A model generated the notes under the pieces. That model searched no databases and was not told where the DNA came from. It worked only from the letters and a program-made list of their open reading frames with translations. Made by a program: the position numbers and the translations under genes. Shown piece by piece: positions 15,791 to 25,105 of a DNA stretch of 64,000 bases (position 1 is the stretch's first letter; each line of letters opens with the position of its first letter). This DNA is from Agromyces sp. Leaf222 (GTDB lineage Bacteria > Actinomycetota > Actinomycetes > Actinomycetales > Microbacteriaceae), in assembly GCF_001421565.1 (NCBI RefSeq), contig NZ_LMKQ01000001.1, positions 1,611,651 through 1,675,650 on the forward strand, in the 5' to 3' direction.

Positions 15791-16996
15791 GTGACCAACG
15801 ATCCCGGTACCACCAGCCCCGCAGCCGCGCCCGACGACGCGACGGCGACCTCGGCCCGCGAGCGCCTCAGCCCGCTCGACGCCGTGCACCGCGCGGCCGG
15901 GGCGAGCTTCACCGACTTCGCCGGATGGCAGATGCCCGTGCGGTACTCGAGCGACCTGGCCGAGCACCACGCGGTCCGCACCACGTCCGGCCTGTTCGAC
16001 CTGTCGCACATGGGCGAGATCGTGCTCATCGGTCCGGATGCCGCGGCGGCCCTCGACTACGCGCTCGCCGGGCGGCTCTCGGCGATCGAGATCGGCCAGG
16101 CGAAGTACTCGCTGCTGCTCGCCGAAGACGGCGGCATCATCGACGACCTCGTCGTGTACCGCACCGGCGACGACCGCTTCATGGTCGTGGCGAACGCGTC
16201 GAACGCGGCCGTCGTCGCCGACGAACTGCACACCAGGGCGGCCGGGTTCGACACGATCGTCTCCGACGAGAGCGACGACATCGCCCTCATCGCCCTGCAG
16301 GGCCCCGATGCCCGCGCCGTGCTGCTCGAGACGCCGGGCTTCGGCGTCGAGGGCCCCGGCAACGACGAGGAGGACTTCGACGCGAGCATCGCGGCGCTGA
16401 AGTACTACCGCGCCTTCCCGGCCACGTTCGAGGGGCGGCCCGTGCTCGTCGCGCGCACCGGCTACACCGGCGAAGACGGCTTCGAGCTCTACGTCGCACC
16501 AGAGCACGCGCCCGCACTGTGGGCCGCGATCGTCGAGACCGGCGGTCCGCGCGTGACCCTCTGCGGGCTCGCCAGCCGCGACACCCTCCGCCTCGAGGCC
16601 GGCATGCCGCTCTACGGGCACGAGCTCGGCCGCGACATCCTGCCGGTGCAGGCCGGCCTCGGCCGCGTCGTCGCGCACGCCAAGGAGGGCGAGTTCATCG
16701 GCCGCGCCGCGACCGCCGAAGGCCCCGCCGCCGACGCCCGCGTGCTCGTCGGCCTCACGACCGACGGCCGCCGCGCGCCCCGCGCCGATTACGGGGTCTA
16801 CGACGGCGACGGGTCGGACGCCGGTCTCGTCGGCGTCGTCACGAGCGGCGCGCTCTCGCCGACGCTCGGCCACCCCGTGGCCATGGCGTTCGTCGCCCCC
16901 TCGGCCGTCGAGGCCGGCGGCCTGCACGTCGACGTCCGCGGAACGCGCATCGCGGCATCCGTCGTCGCCCTGCCCTTCTACAAGCGCCCGTCCTGA
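15791..16996 (+). CDS. gcvT: Glycine cleavage system T protein (aminomethyltransferase)
   Basis: 401 residues. It moves the methylene carbon from the aminomethyl-lipoyl H protein to tetrahydrofolate and frees ammonia. Landmarks include [74 protein letters not shown] and the C-terminal barrel [22 protein letters not shown]. The GTG at 15791 is chosen because AGGAG stands five bases upstream, just after the riboswitch; the reading frame is open further upstream, but that part is riboswitch RNA. Confidence 0.95.
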   Translation: MTNDPGTTSPAAAPDDATATSARERLSPLDAVHRAAGASFTDFAGWQMPVRYSSDLAEHHAVRTTSGLFDLSHMGEIVLIGPDAAAALDYALAGRLSAIEIGQAKYSLLLAEDGGIIDDLVVYRTGDDRFMVVANASNAAVVADELHTRAAGFDTIVSDESDDIALIALQGPDARAVLLETPGFGVEGPGNDEEDFDASIAALKYYRAFPATFEGRPVLVARTGYTGEDGFELYVAPEHAPALWAAIVETGGPRVTLCGLASRDTLRLEAGMPLYGHELGRDILPVQAGLGRVVAHAKEGEFIGRAATAEGPAADARVLVGLTTDGRRAPRADYGVYDGDGSDAGLVGVVTSGALSPTLGHPVAMAFVAPSAVEAGGLHVDVRGTRIAASVVALPFYKRPS

Positions 16997-17111
16997 CGCC
17001 CGCCCGCCCTCGCCGCCCGCGCGTTCGCGTGACGCAGGCACGGCGCACCGAGAACTCCAGCACCGACATCCACCACGACACCGCACCCACCAGACTCCCG
17101 AGGAGCACACC

Positions 17112-17483
17112 ATGACCGATCAGACCGCACTGCAGTACACCGAAGAGCACGAGTGGGTGCTGGTCGACGGCGACACCGTGACCATCGGCATCACCGACTA
17201 CGCCGCCGAGAAGCTCGGCGACATCGTCTACGTCGACCTGCCCGCCGCCGGCACGGCCGTCACCGAGGGCACCGTCGTCGGCGAGATCGAGTCGACGAAG
17301 TCGGTCGGCGAGCTCTTCGCCCCCGTGAATGGCGAGGTCGTCGAGGCCAACCAGGCCGTCGTCGACTCGCCCGAGCTCGTGAACACCGACCCGTTCGGCG
17401 AGGGCTGGCTGCTGAAGATCACCGCCCCCGAACTGCCGAAGCTGCTGAGCCACGACGAGTACCGCGCCCTCACGGGCGAGTGA
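17112..17483 (+). CDS. gcvH: Glycine cleavage system H protein
   Basis: 123 residues, the usual size. It carries lipoic acid on a lysine and shuttles the aminomethyl group between P, T and L proteins. The lipoyl lysine is in [11 protein letters not shown] (about residue 63). Start by GAGGAG ten bases upstream. The L protein (dihydrolipoyl dehydrogenase) is not in the window. Confidence 0.95.
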   Translation: MTDQTALQYTEEHEWVLVDGDTVTIGITDYAAEKLGDIVYVDLPAAGTAVTEGTVVGEIESTKSVGELFAPVNGEVVEANQAVVDSPELVNTDPFGEGWLLKITAPELPKLLSHDEYRALTGE

Positions 17484-17506
17484 CCCCCGAGTAAGGACCG
17501 CACCCG

Positions 17507-20398
17507 ATGAGCACCTCCTCCACGTTCGACCTCGACGCCTTCGGGCGACGCCACATCGGCACCACGCCGAGCGACCACGGCATCATGCTCGCCGAGCTCG
17601 GCTACGACTCGCTCGAGGCGCTGATGACCGCCGCGGTGCCGTCGTCCATCCGCATGGGCGAGGTACTGAACTCGGCGATCCCGGCCGCCGCGACCGAGCG
17701 CGAGGCGCTCGCCGAACTCGCGGCGCTCGCCGACCAGAACGCCGTGCGCACGTCGATGATCGGCCTCGGCTACTTCGGCACGATCACGCCGGCCGTGATC
17801 CAGCGCAACGTGCTCGAGAACCCGAGTTGGTACACCGCGTACACGCCGTACCAGCCCGAGATCTCGCAGGGCCGCCTCGAGGCGCTCATCAACTTCCAGA
17901 CCATGGTCACCGACCTCACCGGGCTCGACACGGCCAACGCGTCGATGCTCGACGAGGGCACCGCGGTCGTCGAGGGCATGCTCCTCGCACGCCGCGCCTC
18001 GAAGTCCCCGTCGAACCGCTTCGTCGTCGACGCCGACGCGCTGCCGCAGACCAGGGCGCTCCTCGAGCCCCGCGCCGAGGCCGTCGGCATCGAGCTCGTC
18101 GTCACCGAGCTGCACGAGGGCACGGATGTCGCCGCCCTCGGCGACCACTTCGGCGTCTTCGTGCAGTACCCGGGCGCCTCCGGCCGCGTCTGGAACCCCG
18201 CATCCGTCATCGCCGCGTCGAAGTCGCAGGGCGCGCTCGCCGTCGTGGCCGCCGACCTGCTCGCGCTCGCCCTCCTCACGAGCCCGGGTGAGCTCGGCGC
18301 CGACGTCGCGGTCGGCACGAGCCAGCGCTTCGGCGTGCCCATGGGCTTCGGCGGACCGCACGCCGGCTTCATGGCCGTGCGCAAGGGCCTCGAGCGCCAG
18401 TTGCCGGGCCGCCTCGTCGGCGTCTCGCAGGATGCCGCCGGCCACCCCGCCTACCGGCTCAGCCTCCAGGCGCGCGAGCAGCACATCCGTCGCGAGAAGG
18501 CGACGTCGAACATCTGCACCGCGCAGGTGCTGCTGGCCGTCATGGCGTCGATGTACGCCGTCTACCACGGGCCCCGCGGCATCCGCCACATCGCCGTGAC
18601 CACCGCGGCGAAGGCCAAGGCGCTCGCCGAGGCGCTGACCGGGTTCGGCCTCACCCTCGCCCACGACGACTACTTCGACACGATCCGCGTGCACGTGCCC
18701 GGGCTCGCGAAGAACGTGGTCGCCAGGGCGCACGACCTCGGCCTGAACGTCTGGGAGGCCGACGAGGCCACCGTGCACATCGCGGTCGACGAGACGACCA
18801 CCGAGCGCGAACTCTCGCTCGTCGTCGAGGCCTTCGGCTTCGGTGAGCGGGCGGATGTCGCGGTATCGCTGTCGTCGCTCCCCGAGAGCCTGCCCGGCGA
18901 CCTGCGCCGCACGAGCGCCTACCTCGAGCACCCGGTGTTCAACACGCACCAGTCCGAGACGCAGATGATGCGGTACCTGAAGACCCTCGCCGACCGCGAC
19001 TACGCGCTCGACCGCGGCATGATCCCGCTCGGCTCGTGCACCATGAAGCTCAACGCGGCGACCGAGATGCAGGCCGTCACCTGGCCCGAGTTCGCGAACC
19101 TGCACCCGTTCGCGCCCGAGGCCGACGTCGTCGGCTCGCTCGGGCTCGTCGAGCAGCTCGAGAGCTGGCTCGCCGAGGTCACGGGCTACGACACCGTGTC
19201 GCTGCAGCCGAACGCCGGCAGCCAGGGCGAGCTCGCCGGCCTCCTCGCGATCCGCGGCTACCACCGCGCGAACGGCGAGGCCGAGCGCGACCTCTGCCTC
19301 ATCCCGTCGAGCGCGCACGGCACCAACGCGGCCTCCGCGGTGCTCGCCGGCATGCGCGTGGTCGTCGTCGCCTGCGACGAGCTCGGCAACGTCGACCTCG
19401 ACGACCTGCGCGCGAAGATCGCCGAGCACGCGGCATCCATCGCGGCGCTCATGATCACGTACCCGTCGACGCACGGCGTCTACGAGCACGACGTGCGCGA
19501 CATCTGCCAGGCCGTGCACGACGCCGGCGGACAGGTCTACGTCGACGGCGCCAACCTGAACGCCCTGCTCGGCTTCGCCCGCTTTGGTGACTTCGGCGGC
19601 GACGTGTCGCACCTGAACCTGCACAAGACGTTCTGCATCCCGCACGGCGGCGGCGGGCCGGGCGTCGGACCGGTCGCGGCCAAGGCGCACCTCGCGCCGT
19701 TCCTCCCCGGCCACCCGATGGCGCAGCGCGCCGACCACGCCGGCGGCTTCGTGCACGGCGGCGGCCCCGTCTCGGCTGCGCCGTACGGCAGCCCGTCGAT
19801 CCTGCCGATCTCGTGGGCGTACGTGCGCATGATGGGCGCCGAGGGCCTCGCGCAGTCGACCGCGTCTGCGGTGCTCGCGGCGAACTTCGTGGCGTCGCGC
19901 CTTCGCGAGCACTTCCCGGTGCTCTACACGGGTGAGAACGGCCTCGTCGCGCACGAGTGCATCCTCGACCTGCGGCCGTTGACGGCCGAGACGGGCGTGA
20001 GCGTCGACGACGTCGCCAAGCGGCTCATCGACTACGGCTTCCACGCGCCGACCATGTCGTTCCCCGTCGCGGGCACGCTCATGGTCGAGCCGACCGAGTC
20101 CGAGGACCTGGCCGAGCTCGAGCGCTTCGTCGAGGCCATGGTCGCGATCAAGGCCGAGGCCGACGCCGTCGGCCGCGGCGAGTGGCCGGTCGACGACAAC
20201 CCGCTGCGCGGCGCGCCGCACACGGCCGAGTCGGTCATCGCGGGGGAGTGGAACCACCCCTACACCCGCGAGCAGGCGGTCTACCCCGTGCACTCACTCG
20301 TGCGCAACAAGTACTGGGCGCCCGTGCGCCGCATCGACCAGGCCTACGGTGACCGCAACCTCGTGTGCGCCTGCCCGCCGGTGGAGGCGTTCGCGTGA
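17507..20398 (+). CDS. gcvP: Glycine dehydrogenase (decarboxylating), single-chain P protein
   Basis: 963 residues, the fused alpha/beta form. It decarboxylates glycine with PLP and loads the aminomethyl group on GcvH. The PLP lysine lies in [18 protein letters not shown] (about residue 706). Other landmarks are [12 protein letters not shown] at the start, [14 protein letters not shown], and [17 protein letters not shown] [13 protein letters not shown] at the end. TAAGGA precedes the ATG, and the gene follows gcvH after 23 bases, so gcvT-gcvH-gcvP form one glycine-induced operon. Confidence 0.96.
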   Translation: MSTSSTFDLDAFGRRHIGTTPSDHGIMLAELGYDSLEALMTAAVPSSIRMGEVLNSAIPAAATEREALAELAALADQNAVRTSMIGLGYFGTITPAVIQRNVLENPSWYTAYTPYQPEISQGRLEALINFQTMVTDLTGLDTANASMLDEGTAVVEGMLLARRASKSPSNRFVVDADALPQTRALLEPRAEAVGIELVVTELHEGTDVAALGDHFGVFVQYPGASGRVWNPASVIAASKSQGALAVVAADLLALALLTSPGELGADVAVGTSQRFGVPMGFGGPHAGFMAVRKGLERQLPGRLVGVSQDAAGHPAYRLSLQAREQHIRREKATSNICTAQVLLAVMASMYAVYHGPRGIRHIAVTTAAKAKALAEALTGFGLTLAHDDYFDTIRVHVPGLAKNVVARAHDLGLNVWEADEATVHIAVDETTTERELSLVVEAFGFGERADVAVSLSSLPESLPGDLRRTSAYLEHPVFNTHQSETQMMRYLKTLADRDYALDRGMIPLGSCTMKLNAATEMQAVTWPEFANLHPFAPEADVVGSLGLVEQLESWLAEVTGYDTVSLQPNAGSQGELAGLLAIRGYHRANGEAERDLCLIPSSAHGTNAASAVLAGMRVVVVACDELGNVDLDDLRAKIAEHAASIAALMITYPSTHGVYEHDVRDICQAVHDAGGQVYVDGANLNALLGFARFGDFGGDVSHLNLHKTFCIPHGGGGPGVGPVAAKAHLAPFLPGHPMAQRADHAGGFVHGGGPVSAAPYGSPSILPISWAYVRMMGAEGLAQSTASAVLAANFVASRLREHFPVLYTGENGLVAHECILDLRPLTAETGVSVDDVAKRLIDYGFHAPTMSFPVAGTLMVEPTESEDLAELERFVEAMVAIKAEADAVGRGEWPVDDNPLRGAPHTAESVIAGEWNHPYTREQAVYPVHSLVRNKYWAPVRRIDQAYGDRNLVCACPPVEAFA

Positions 20399-20415
20399 CC
20401 TCGAGCCCGACCTGA

Positions 20416-20455
20416 ACGACGAAGGGCGGATGCCGCGGCATCCGCCCTTCGTCGT
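20416..20455. terminator. Long perfect hairpin ending the gcv operon
   Basis: A 19-bp perfect stem (20416-20434 with 20437-20455) with a two-base tip, followed by CTCGT rather than a U-run. It ends gcvP and also faces the convergent oxidoreductase gene. Its tip is GGATGCCGCGGCATCC, a motif common in this window. Confidence 0.85.
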
Positions 20456-20485
20456 CTCGTCGGTGGCCGAGCGTCGTGCCGCCGG

Positions 20486-21523
20486 TCAGGTCGGGTGACT
20501 CGAGCCCGCGCGTGCGGCGTGCCGTTGGCGCAGCTGCGGCAGCACCTCGCGGCCGAGCAGTTCGATCGCAGCGACCGGATCGGGACCGAGCGGCGGGCCG
20601 AACGACAGGTGCGACGCGCCGAGCGCCATGACCTCGTCGCAGCGGTCGACGACGCTCTGCGGGTTGCCGCTGATGCCGAGGCGGAGCATCGCGGGCGTGA
20701 TCGCCGCGACGGCCGCCGCCTCGTCGCCGGCGCGCAGGGCGGCCTCGCTCTCGGCGAAGTCCTCGGGCGCGAGGCCGGCCCGCGAGAGCAGGTAGGGCGA
20801 GAACGCGCCGCCGTAGTAGGCGAGCTTCAGGGCGAGGGCGCGGTCGGCCTGCCCCTGGTCCTCATCGAGCGCGAGCCACACGCAGGCCGGCATGTCGAGG
20901 TCGGACAGGGCGCGGCCCGCCGCCTCGGCGCCCTCGGCCACGAGCCCGCTGGCCGTCGTGTAGTGCTCGGGCGGGAACAGCAGTGCGAGCACGCCATCGG
21001 CCTCGGCACCGGCGAAGGCGAGCATCTTCGGGCTCATCGCGCCGATGTAGATCGGCACCGAGGTCGGCTCGAGGCGGAGGTAGGCGTCGTCGGTCCACGC
21101 GGTGCCCGCCCCTTCGGTCTGCGATGGCTTCGCGCCCGCGAGCAGGGCCCGGATGGCGCGCAGGGCCTCGCGGGTCTTCGTGAGCGGCAGCTTCTGATCG
21201 ATGCCGATCCACGAGAGGAAGTCGCCCGCACCGGCGCCGAGACCGAGCAGGAACCGTCCGCCGGTCACCTCCTGCAGGGTCGCTGCGGTCATCGCGAGCT
21301 CCGACGGGTGCACCGAGTACGGGTTCATGATGCCGATGCCGAGCTTGATCGTGCTCGTGCGCATGGCGATCGCGCCGAGCAGCACGGGCGCCGAGCGCAT
21401 CATGAGGTCGTTCGACACCCAGAGCTGGTCGATGCCGGCGTGCTCGGCGGCGACCGCCATGTCGATGAGTTGGCCGGGGCTGAGGTCGTTGTTGACGCGG
21501 AGGCTGAAGGCGGGTCGGGTCAT
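20486..21523 (-). CDS. LLM-class flavin-dependent oxidoreductase
   Basis: 345 residues of the luciferase-like monooxygenase fold, closest in feel to F420-dependent (MER-like) members: FSLRVNNDLSPGQLIDMAVAAEHAGIDQLWVSND at the start, LGIGIMNPYSVHPSELAM, GRFLLGLGAGAGDF, and IYIGAMSPKMLAFAG. It should bind reduced flavin (FMN or F420) and reduce or oxygenate an unknown substrate. The start follows GAGGAA ten bases upstream. It lies 41 bases after the aminotransferase gene on the same strand, so the two may be co-transcribed. Confidence 0.82.
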   Translation of the reverse strand: MTRPAFSLRVNNDLSPGQLIDMAVAAEHAGIDQLWVSNDLMMRSAPVLLGAIAMRTSTIKLGIGIMNPYSVHPSELAMTAATLQEVTGGRFLLGLGAGAGDFLSWIGIDQKLPLTKTREALRAIRALLAGAKPSQTEGAGTAWTDDAYLRLEPTSVPIYIGAMSPKMLAFAGAEADGVLALLFPPEHYTTASGLVAEGAEAAGRALSDLDMPACVWLALDEDQGQADRALALKLAYYGGAFSPYLLSRAGLAPEDFAESEAALRAGDEAAAVAAITPAMLRLGISGNPQSVVDRCDEVMALGASHLSFGPPLGPDPVAAIELLGREVLPQLRQRHAARAGSSHPT

Positions 21524-21564
21524 GGGGCTGGCTTCCTCGTTCTTCCGGCTCGGTTCGGGGTGCA

Positions 21565-22755
21565 TCAACGCGCCGACGCGGATGCCTCGGCGCGGCGGCC
21601 GAGTGCCAGACCGCCGTCGGTCTCGCGGTACCAGTCGATGAAGCGTTGCATACCGAGCCGGATGCCGTCTTCGGAGGTCGCGAGCGACACGCGCAGGTGG
21701 TGCCCGGCGGTGCTCCCGAACGCGGTGCCGGGGGAGAGGGAGACGCCGCGACCCACGAGATCGAGCGCGGAGCGCCGGGCATCCGCCTCGGGGGCGAGCG
21801 GGATCATCAGGTAGAAGGCGCCCGCGGGCGCAGGCACGTCGATGCCGGCCTCGCGCAGCACCTCGACGGCGACGTCGCGACGTGCGCGGTAGGCGTCGCG
21901 CATCTCGCCGACCGCGCGCTGCGGGCCGGTGACGGCTGCGAGGGCGGCCGCCTGGGTCACGCTCGAGACGCACGAGATGCTGGTCTCGAGCACGCGCGAG
22001 ACGCCGCCCGCGAGCCAGGTCGGCAGCACGGCGTAGCCGACCCGCCACCCGGTCATGGCGTACGTCTTCGAGAAGCTGTAGACGGATGCCACGTGCTCGG
22101 GCGCGTACTGCGCGGCGTTCGCCGGGCTGCCGTCGAAGATGATCTCGTCGTACACTTCGTCGCTGATGACGAGCAGGTCGTGGCGAACGGCCAGTTCGAC
22201 GATCTGCCGCACGGTGTCGGCAGGCAGCACCGCGCCCGTCGGGTTGTTGGGCGAGTTCAGCACGATGGCGCGGGTGCGCGGCGTGATCAGCCGGGCGATC
22301 TCGGCGAGGTCGGGCTGGAATCCGGATGCCGGGTGCAGGCCGTAGTGCACGGCCCGTGCGCCGATCAGGGTGGCCTGCATCTCGTAGTTGGGCCAGGCGG
22401 GGTCGGGCACGAGCACGTCATCGCCGGGGCCGACGACCGCGGACATGATCGCGTCGATGGCCTGCACGGCGCCCTGCGTGACGAGCACCTGCTCGACCGA
22501 CGCCGTGGACCCGTAGTCGCGCGCGACACGATCGCGCAGCGCCGAACGCAGTGCGGGCATGCCGCCGCTCGGTAGATACGAGGAGCCTCGTCGTGTGGCC
22601 TCGAACGCCGCCTCGACGATGTGCGCTGGGGTGGCGAAGTCGGGCTCGCCGATCTCGAGGCGCACGATGTTGTCGGGCGCCGTGAACACCAGGTCGAGGA
22701 TCTCGCGGATGCCCGATGACGGGAGTTGGGCGACGCTTGGGGTGAGGTTCGGCAT
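21565..22755 (-). CDS. Class I/II PLP-dependent aminotransferase
   Basis: 396 residues. Fold type I aminotransferase of the aspartate-aminotransferase Iγ subgroup: LEIGEPDFATPAHIVEAA, LVTQGAVQAIDAIM, VLVPDPAWPNYE, LNSPNNPTGAVL, ISDEVYDEIIF, and the PLP lysine in YSFSKTYAMTGWRVGY. The substrate is not fixed by motifs; aspartate, an aromatic or a branched amino acid are possible. SD sequence GAAGGA lies eight bases before ATG. Upstream there is a normal promoter (TTACAT-16-TATCCT). It is divergent from the HpcH-family aldolase. Confidence 0.85.
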   Translation of the reverse strand: MPNLTPSVAQLPSSGIREILDLVFTAPDNIVRLEIGEPDFATPAHIVEAAFEATRRGSSYLPSGGMPALRSALRDRVARDYGSTASVEQVLVTQGAVQAIDAIMSAVVGPGDDVLVPDPAWPNYEMQATLIGARAVHYGLHPASGFQPDLAEIARLITPRTRAIVLNSPNNPTGAVLPADTVRQIVELAVRHDLLVISDEVYDEIIFDGSPANAAQYAPEHVASVYSFSKTYAMTGWRVGYAVLPTWLAGGVSRVLETSISCVSSVTQAAALAAVTGPQRAVGEMRDAYRARRDVAVEVLREAGIDVPAPAGAFYLMIPLAPEADARRSALDLVGRGVSLSPGTAFGSTAGHHLRVSLATSEDGIRLGMQRFIDWYRETDGGLALGRRAEASASAR

Positions 22756-22802
22756 GGATTCCTTCGGACGAGCTCGGGCTGCGTGGTGTGCAGTACTCCG
22801 TC

Positions 22803-22830
22803 AGGATAGCCGATGTGGCTGGGAATGTAA
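22803..22830 (-). promoter_or_regulatory. Promoter of the aminotransferase gene
   Basis: On the minus strand TTACAT (22825-22830) is 16 bases from TATCCT (22803-22808). The 152-base divergent region around it is much more AT-rich than the flanking genes. ATGTAAGCC here (22825-22833) recurs upstream of the M24 peptidase gene. Confidence 0.5.
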
Positions 22831-22907
22831 GCCGAATCATCGAAGAGGCATGATATTTGAAAGGTGAATTGGCCATCGGGTATTCGAAGACGTGAAACAA
22901 TTGGTGC

Positions 22908-23669
22908 ATGACCTCTTCCACGATCGCCGCGCCCAGCATCGGCGCCTGGTCCATGCTCGGCACCTCGGCCGCGGCATCCGTCATGGCTCGCATCGGAGCC
23001 GACTGGCTCGTGCTCGACGCGCAGCACGGCCTCTACGACGACCGCTCGGTCGTGGAGTCGCTCGCGCTGCTCACCGCGGGCGGCATGGCCGAGACCACGC
23101 ATGTGCGCGTTCCGCACAACTCCGCGTCCTGGATCGGGCGGGCCCTGGACGCCGGCGCACGCGGGGTCATCGTGCCCATGGTGCAGAACGCCGAGCAGGC
23201 GCGAGTCGCGGCCGACGCCTGCCGCTACGCGCCGGCGGGCACCCGCTCGTGGGGGCCCATGGCCGCGTACTGGGGCGGCACCGTCCCGACCGCCGAGGCG
23301 TCGAACGCGCGCGTGCAGTGCGCGGTCATGGTCGAGACGCCGCAGGCGATCGCCGACGTCGAGGCCATCGCCGCAGTTCCCGGCGTCGACATGGTGTTCG
23401 TCGGGCCCTTCGACCTGGCGATCGCGCTCGGAACCACGGTCGAGGCGTTGCTGGCCGACACCTCCGCCGACTCGCCGCTCGATCGCGTCGTCGCCGCGTG
23501 CACCGCGGCCGGAATCGTGCCGGGGTCGTTCGCCGGCAGCATCCCGATCGCCACTGCGCTCGTGGCTCGCGGATTCCGCTCCGTCGCCGTCGCGGTCGAT
23601 ACCGCGATCCTGACGCAGCACGGCGGCGAGCTCGTGCAGCAGGCCCGACGGGCGGCCGAGTCCGCGTAG
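22908..23669 (+). CDS. HpcH/HpaI-family aldolase
   Basis: 253 residues, typical of class II 2-keto-3-deoxy acid aldolases (HpcH, GarL, RhmA). Motifs: GADWLVLDAQHGLYDD, a histidine-bearing active-site loop; GARGVIVPMVQNAEQA; and the metal ligands in VMVETPQAIADVEAIAAVPGVDMVFVGPFDL (Glu and Asp). It splits a 2-keto acid to pyruvate and an aldehyde; the natural substrate is uncertain. No clear ribosome-binding site precedes the ATG. It is divergent from the aminotransferase and convergent with the CPBP gene. Confidence 0.85.
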   Translation: MTSSTIAAPSIGAWSMLGTSAAASVMARIGADWLVLDAQHGLYDDRSVVESLALLTAGGMAETTHVRVPHNSASWIGRALDAGARGVIVPMVQNAEQARVAADACRYAPAGTRSWGPMAAYWGGTVPTAEASNARVQCAVMVETPQAIADVEAIAAVPGVDMVFVGPFDLAIALGTTVEALLADTSADSPLDRVVAACTAAGIVPGSFAGSIPIATALVARGFRSVAVAVDTAILTQHGGELVQQARRAAESA

Positions 23670-23675
23670 GTGAGG

Positions 23676-23700
23676 CCGGGCCGCCTACGGGCCGGCCCGG
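23676..23700. terminator. GC-rich hairpin between convergent genes
   Basis: CCGGGCC (23676-23682) pairs with GGCCCGG (23694-23700) in the 31-base gap between the aldolase and CPBP genes. It abuts the CPBP stop codon. Confidence 0.5.
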
Positions 23701-24483
23701 TCAGCGTGCGCCGAAGAGCCCCGGCCATGCTGCCAGCGCGAGCGGGTAGCCCACGAACGAGACCACGTCGAGGAGCGTGTGCGCGACGACGAGCGGCATC
23801 ACGCGGCCCCACCGGGCATAGCACCAGCCGAAGACGACTCCCATCGCGACGTTGCCGATGAACGGCCCGAAGCCCTGGTAGAGGTGGTAGGAGCCGCGCA
23901 GCAGGGCGGCGCCGATGATGATCGTCCACGTCGACCATCCGGCTTGACGCAGCCTGGTGAACAGGTATCCGACGACGATGATCTCCTCGGTGAGCGCGGC
24001 GCGCAGGGCGGCCAGCACGAGGATCGGGATACTCCACCAGTACGGGAAGCCCGACGACGCCTGCACCTCGACGGTGATGCCGACGGCCCGGCCGACGAGG
24101 TACAGCGCGATGCCCGGAATGCCGATGGCCGCGGCCAGCGCGACTCCCGCGAGGGCGTCGCGGGCGGGGCGGGTGAGATCGAAGCCGATGCGTCGGAACG
24201 GATTCGCGCCGCCATCGGAGAGCAGGTAGAGCACGAGCGCGACGGCGAACAACGCGAAGAAGACCGCGAGGAACTGGTACGTGAAGTCGAGCCATTCGCG
24301 GCTCGCCTGCGGTGGGTTGATCGACGTCGACTGGTCGGCGAGCGATTCGCCCTTCGTCAGGTCGGCGACGAGCGAGACGATCGAATAGACGGCGGATGCA
24401 CCGAGCGAGAGTCCGAGCACGATCACGACCTCGATCGCGATGCGCGGCCGGGTCATCGACGAAGAGGGGGAGGGCGCCGTCAT
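23701..24483 (-). CDS. CPBP-family intramembrane protease
   Basis: About 260 residues with seven or eight membrane helices. The CaaX/CPBP glutamic protease motifs are present in order: EEIIVVGYLFTRLR (two Glu plus Arg), YHLYQGFGPF (His), and LVVAHTLLDVVSF (His). Such proteins cleave within membranes or act in protein export and bacteriocin tolerance; the target is unknown. The ATG at 24483 follows TACGAT by six bases, a leaderless promoter, so it can be expressed apart from the upstream Lrp-type regulator gene (43 bases away). Confidence 0.82.
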   Translation of the reverse strand: MTAPSPSSSMTRPRIAIEVVIVLGLSLGASAVYSIVSLVADLTKGESLADQSTSINPPQASREWLDFTYQFLAVFFALFAVALVLYLLSDGGANPFRRIGFDLTRPARDALAGVALAAAIGIPGIALYLVGRAVGITVEVQASSGFPYWWSIPILVLAALRAALTEEIIVVGYLFTRLRQAGWSTWTIIIGAALLRGSYHLYQGFGPFIGNVAMGVVFGWCYARWGRVMPLVVAHTLLDVVSFVGYPLALAAWPGLFGAR

Positions 24484-24489
24484 ATCGTC

Positions 24490-24495
24490 ATCGTA
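24490..24495 (-). promoter_or_regulatory. -10 box of a leaderless promoter for the CPBP gene
   Basis: TACGAT ends six bases before the ATG at 24483. Confidence 0.45.
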
Positions 24496-24526
24496 CGGTC
24501 GACGCGCCCTCCTCGCCTGCGGCGGC

Positions 24527-25105
24527 TCAGGACCGACCGCGCCGCCCTTCGCCGCGTCCCGGCGTCTGGTCGTCCTCGGGGAGGATGTGACGCAGCGGCG
24601 CGGCATCGTCGACCCTGCCGAGGCTGATCATCGTCTCGACGCTCTCGAGTCCGTCGATGGCCCAGATGCGCTCGAGGAGCAGCCGCTGGAGGTCGGCGTG
24701 GTCGCGCACCCTGAACCGGGCCATCATGTCGTGCGCCCCGGTCAGGATGAGGATCTCGGTGAGCGACGGGATCTGCCGCAGTTCGGTCACGATCCGCAGC
24801 GGATCGGCGTTCGCCGCGAACTTCATCGGGATCACGACGAGCATCGGGAAGCCGAGCGCGCCCCAGTCGACCTCGATGCTGTGCCGCTTGATCACGTGGG
24901 TGCGCTCGAGCCGTGCGACGCGCTCGGCGACGCTCGGTGCGCTGAGGCCGACCTTCGCGGCGAGCGCGCGCTGCGAGATGTGCGAATCCTCGTGCAGGAT
25001 GTGCAGGATGCGGCGGTCGATGGCGTCAAGCGCCACCGGCTCGTGCGCCTCCTCGAGGATCGCGAGGATTCCCTCCGGTCGCTCCTCGGGATCGGTCGTG
25101 CTCAT
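24527..25105 (-). CDS. Lrp/AsnC-family transcriptional regulator
   Basis: 192 residues. An N-terminal helix-turn-helix (LDAIDRRILHILHEDSHISQRALAAKVGLSAPSVAERVARLE, residues about 26-66) is followed by a RAM/AsnC ligand-binding domain (residues about 75-165) and a polar tail of ~25 residues. The family senses amino acids and is often co-encoded with its targets. Its ATG overlaps the stop of the M20 peptidase gene by four bases, so it is co-translated with two peptidases. It is likely to control them and the divergent peptide transporter in response to amino acids; that link is inference. Confidence 0.88.
   Translation of the reverse strand: MSTTDPEERPEGILAILEEAHEPVALDAIDRRILHILHEDSHISQRALAAKVGLSAPSVAERVARLERTHVIKRHSIEVDWGALGFPMLVVIPMKFAANADPLRIVTELRQIPSLTEILILTGAHDMMARFRVRDHADLQRLLLERIWAIDGLESVETMISLGRVDDAAPLRHILPEDDQTPGRGEGRRGRS

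Noticed and set aside
17228-20293. Minus-strand open frame of 1021 codons across gcvP
   Set aside because: Antisense to gcvP, whose motifs and PLP lysine are intact; the antisense product is low-complexity and has no known fold.
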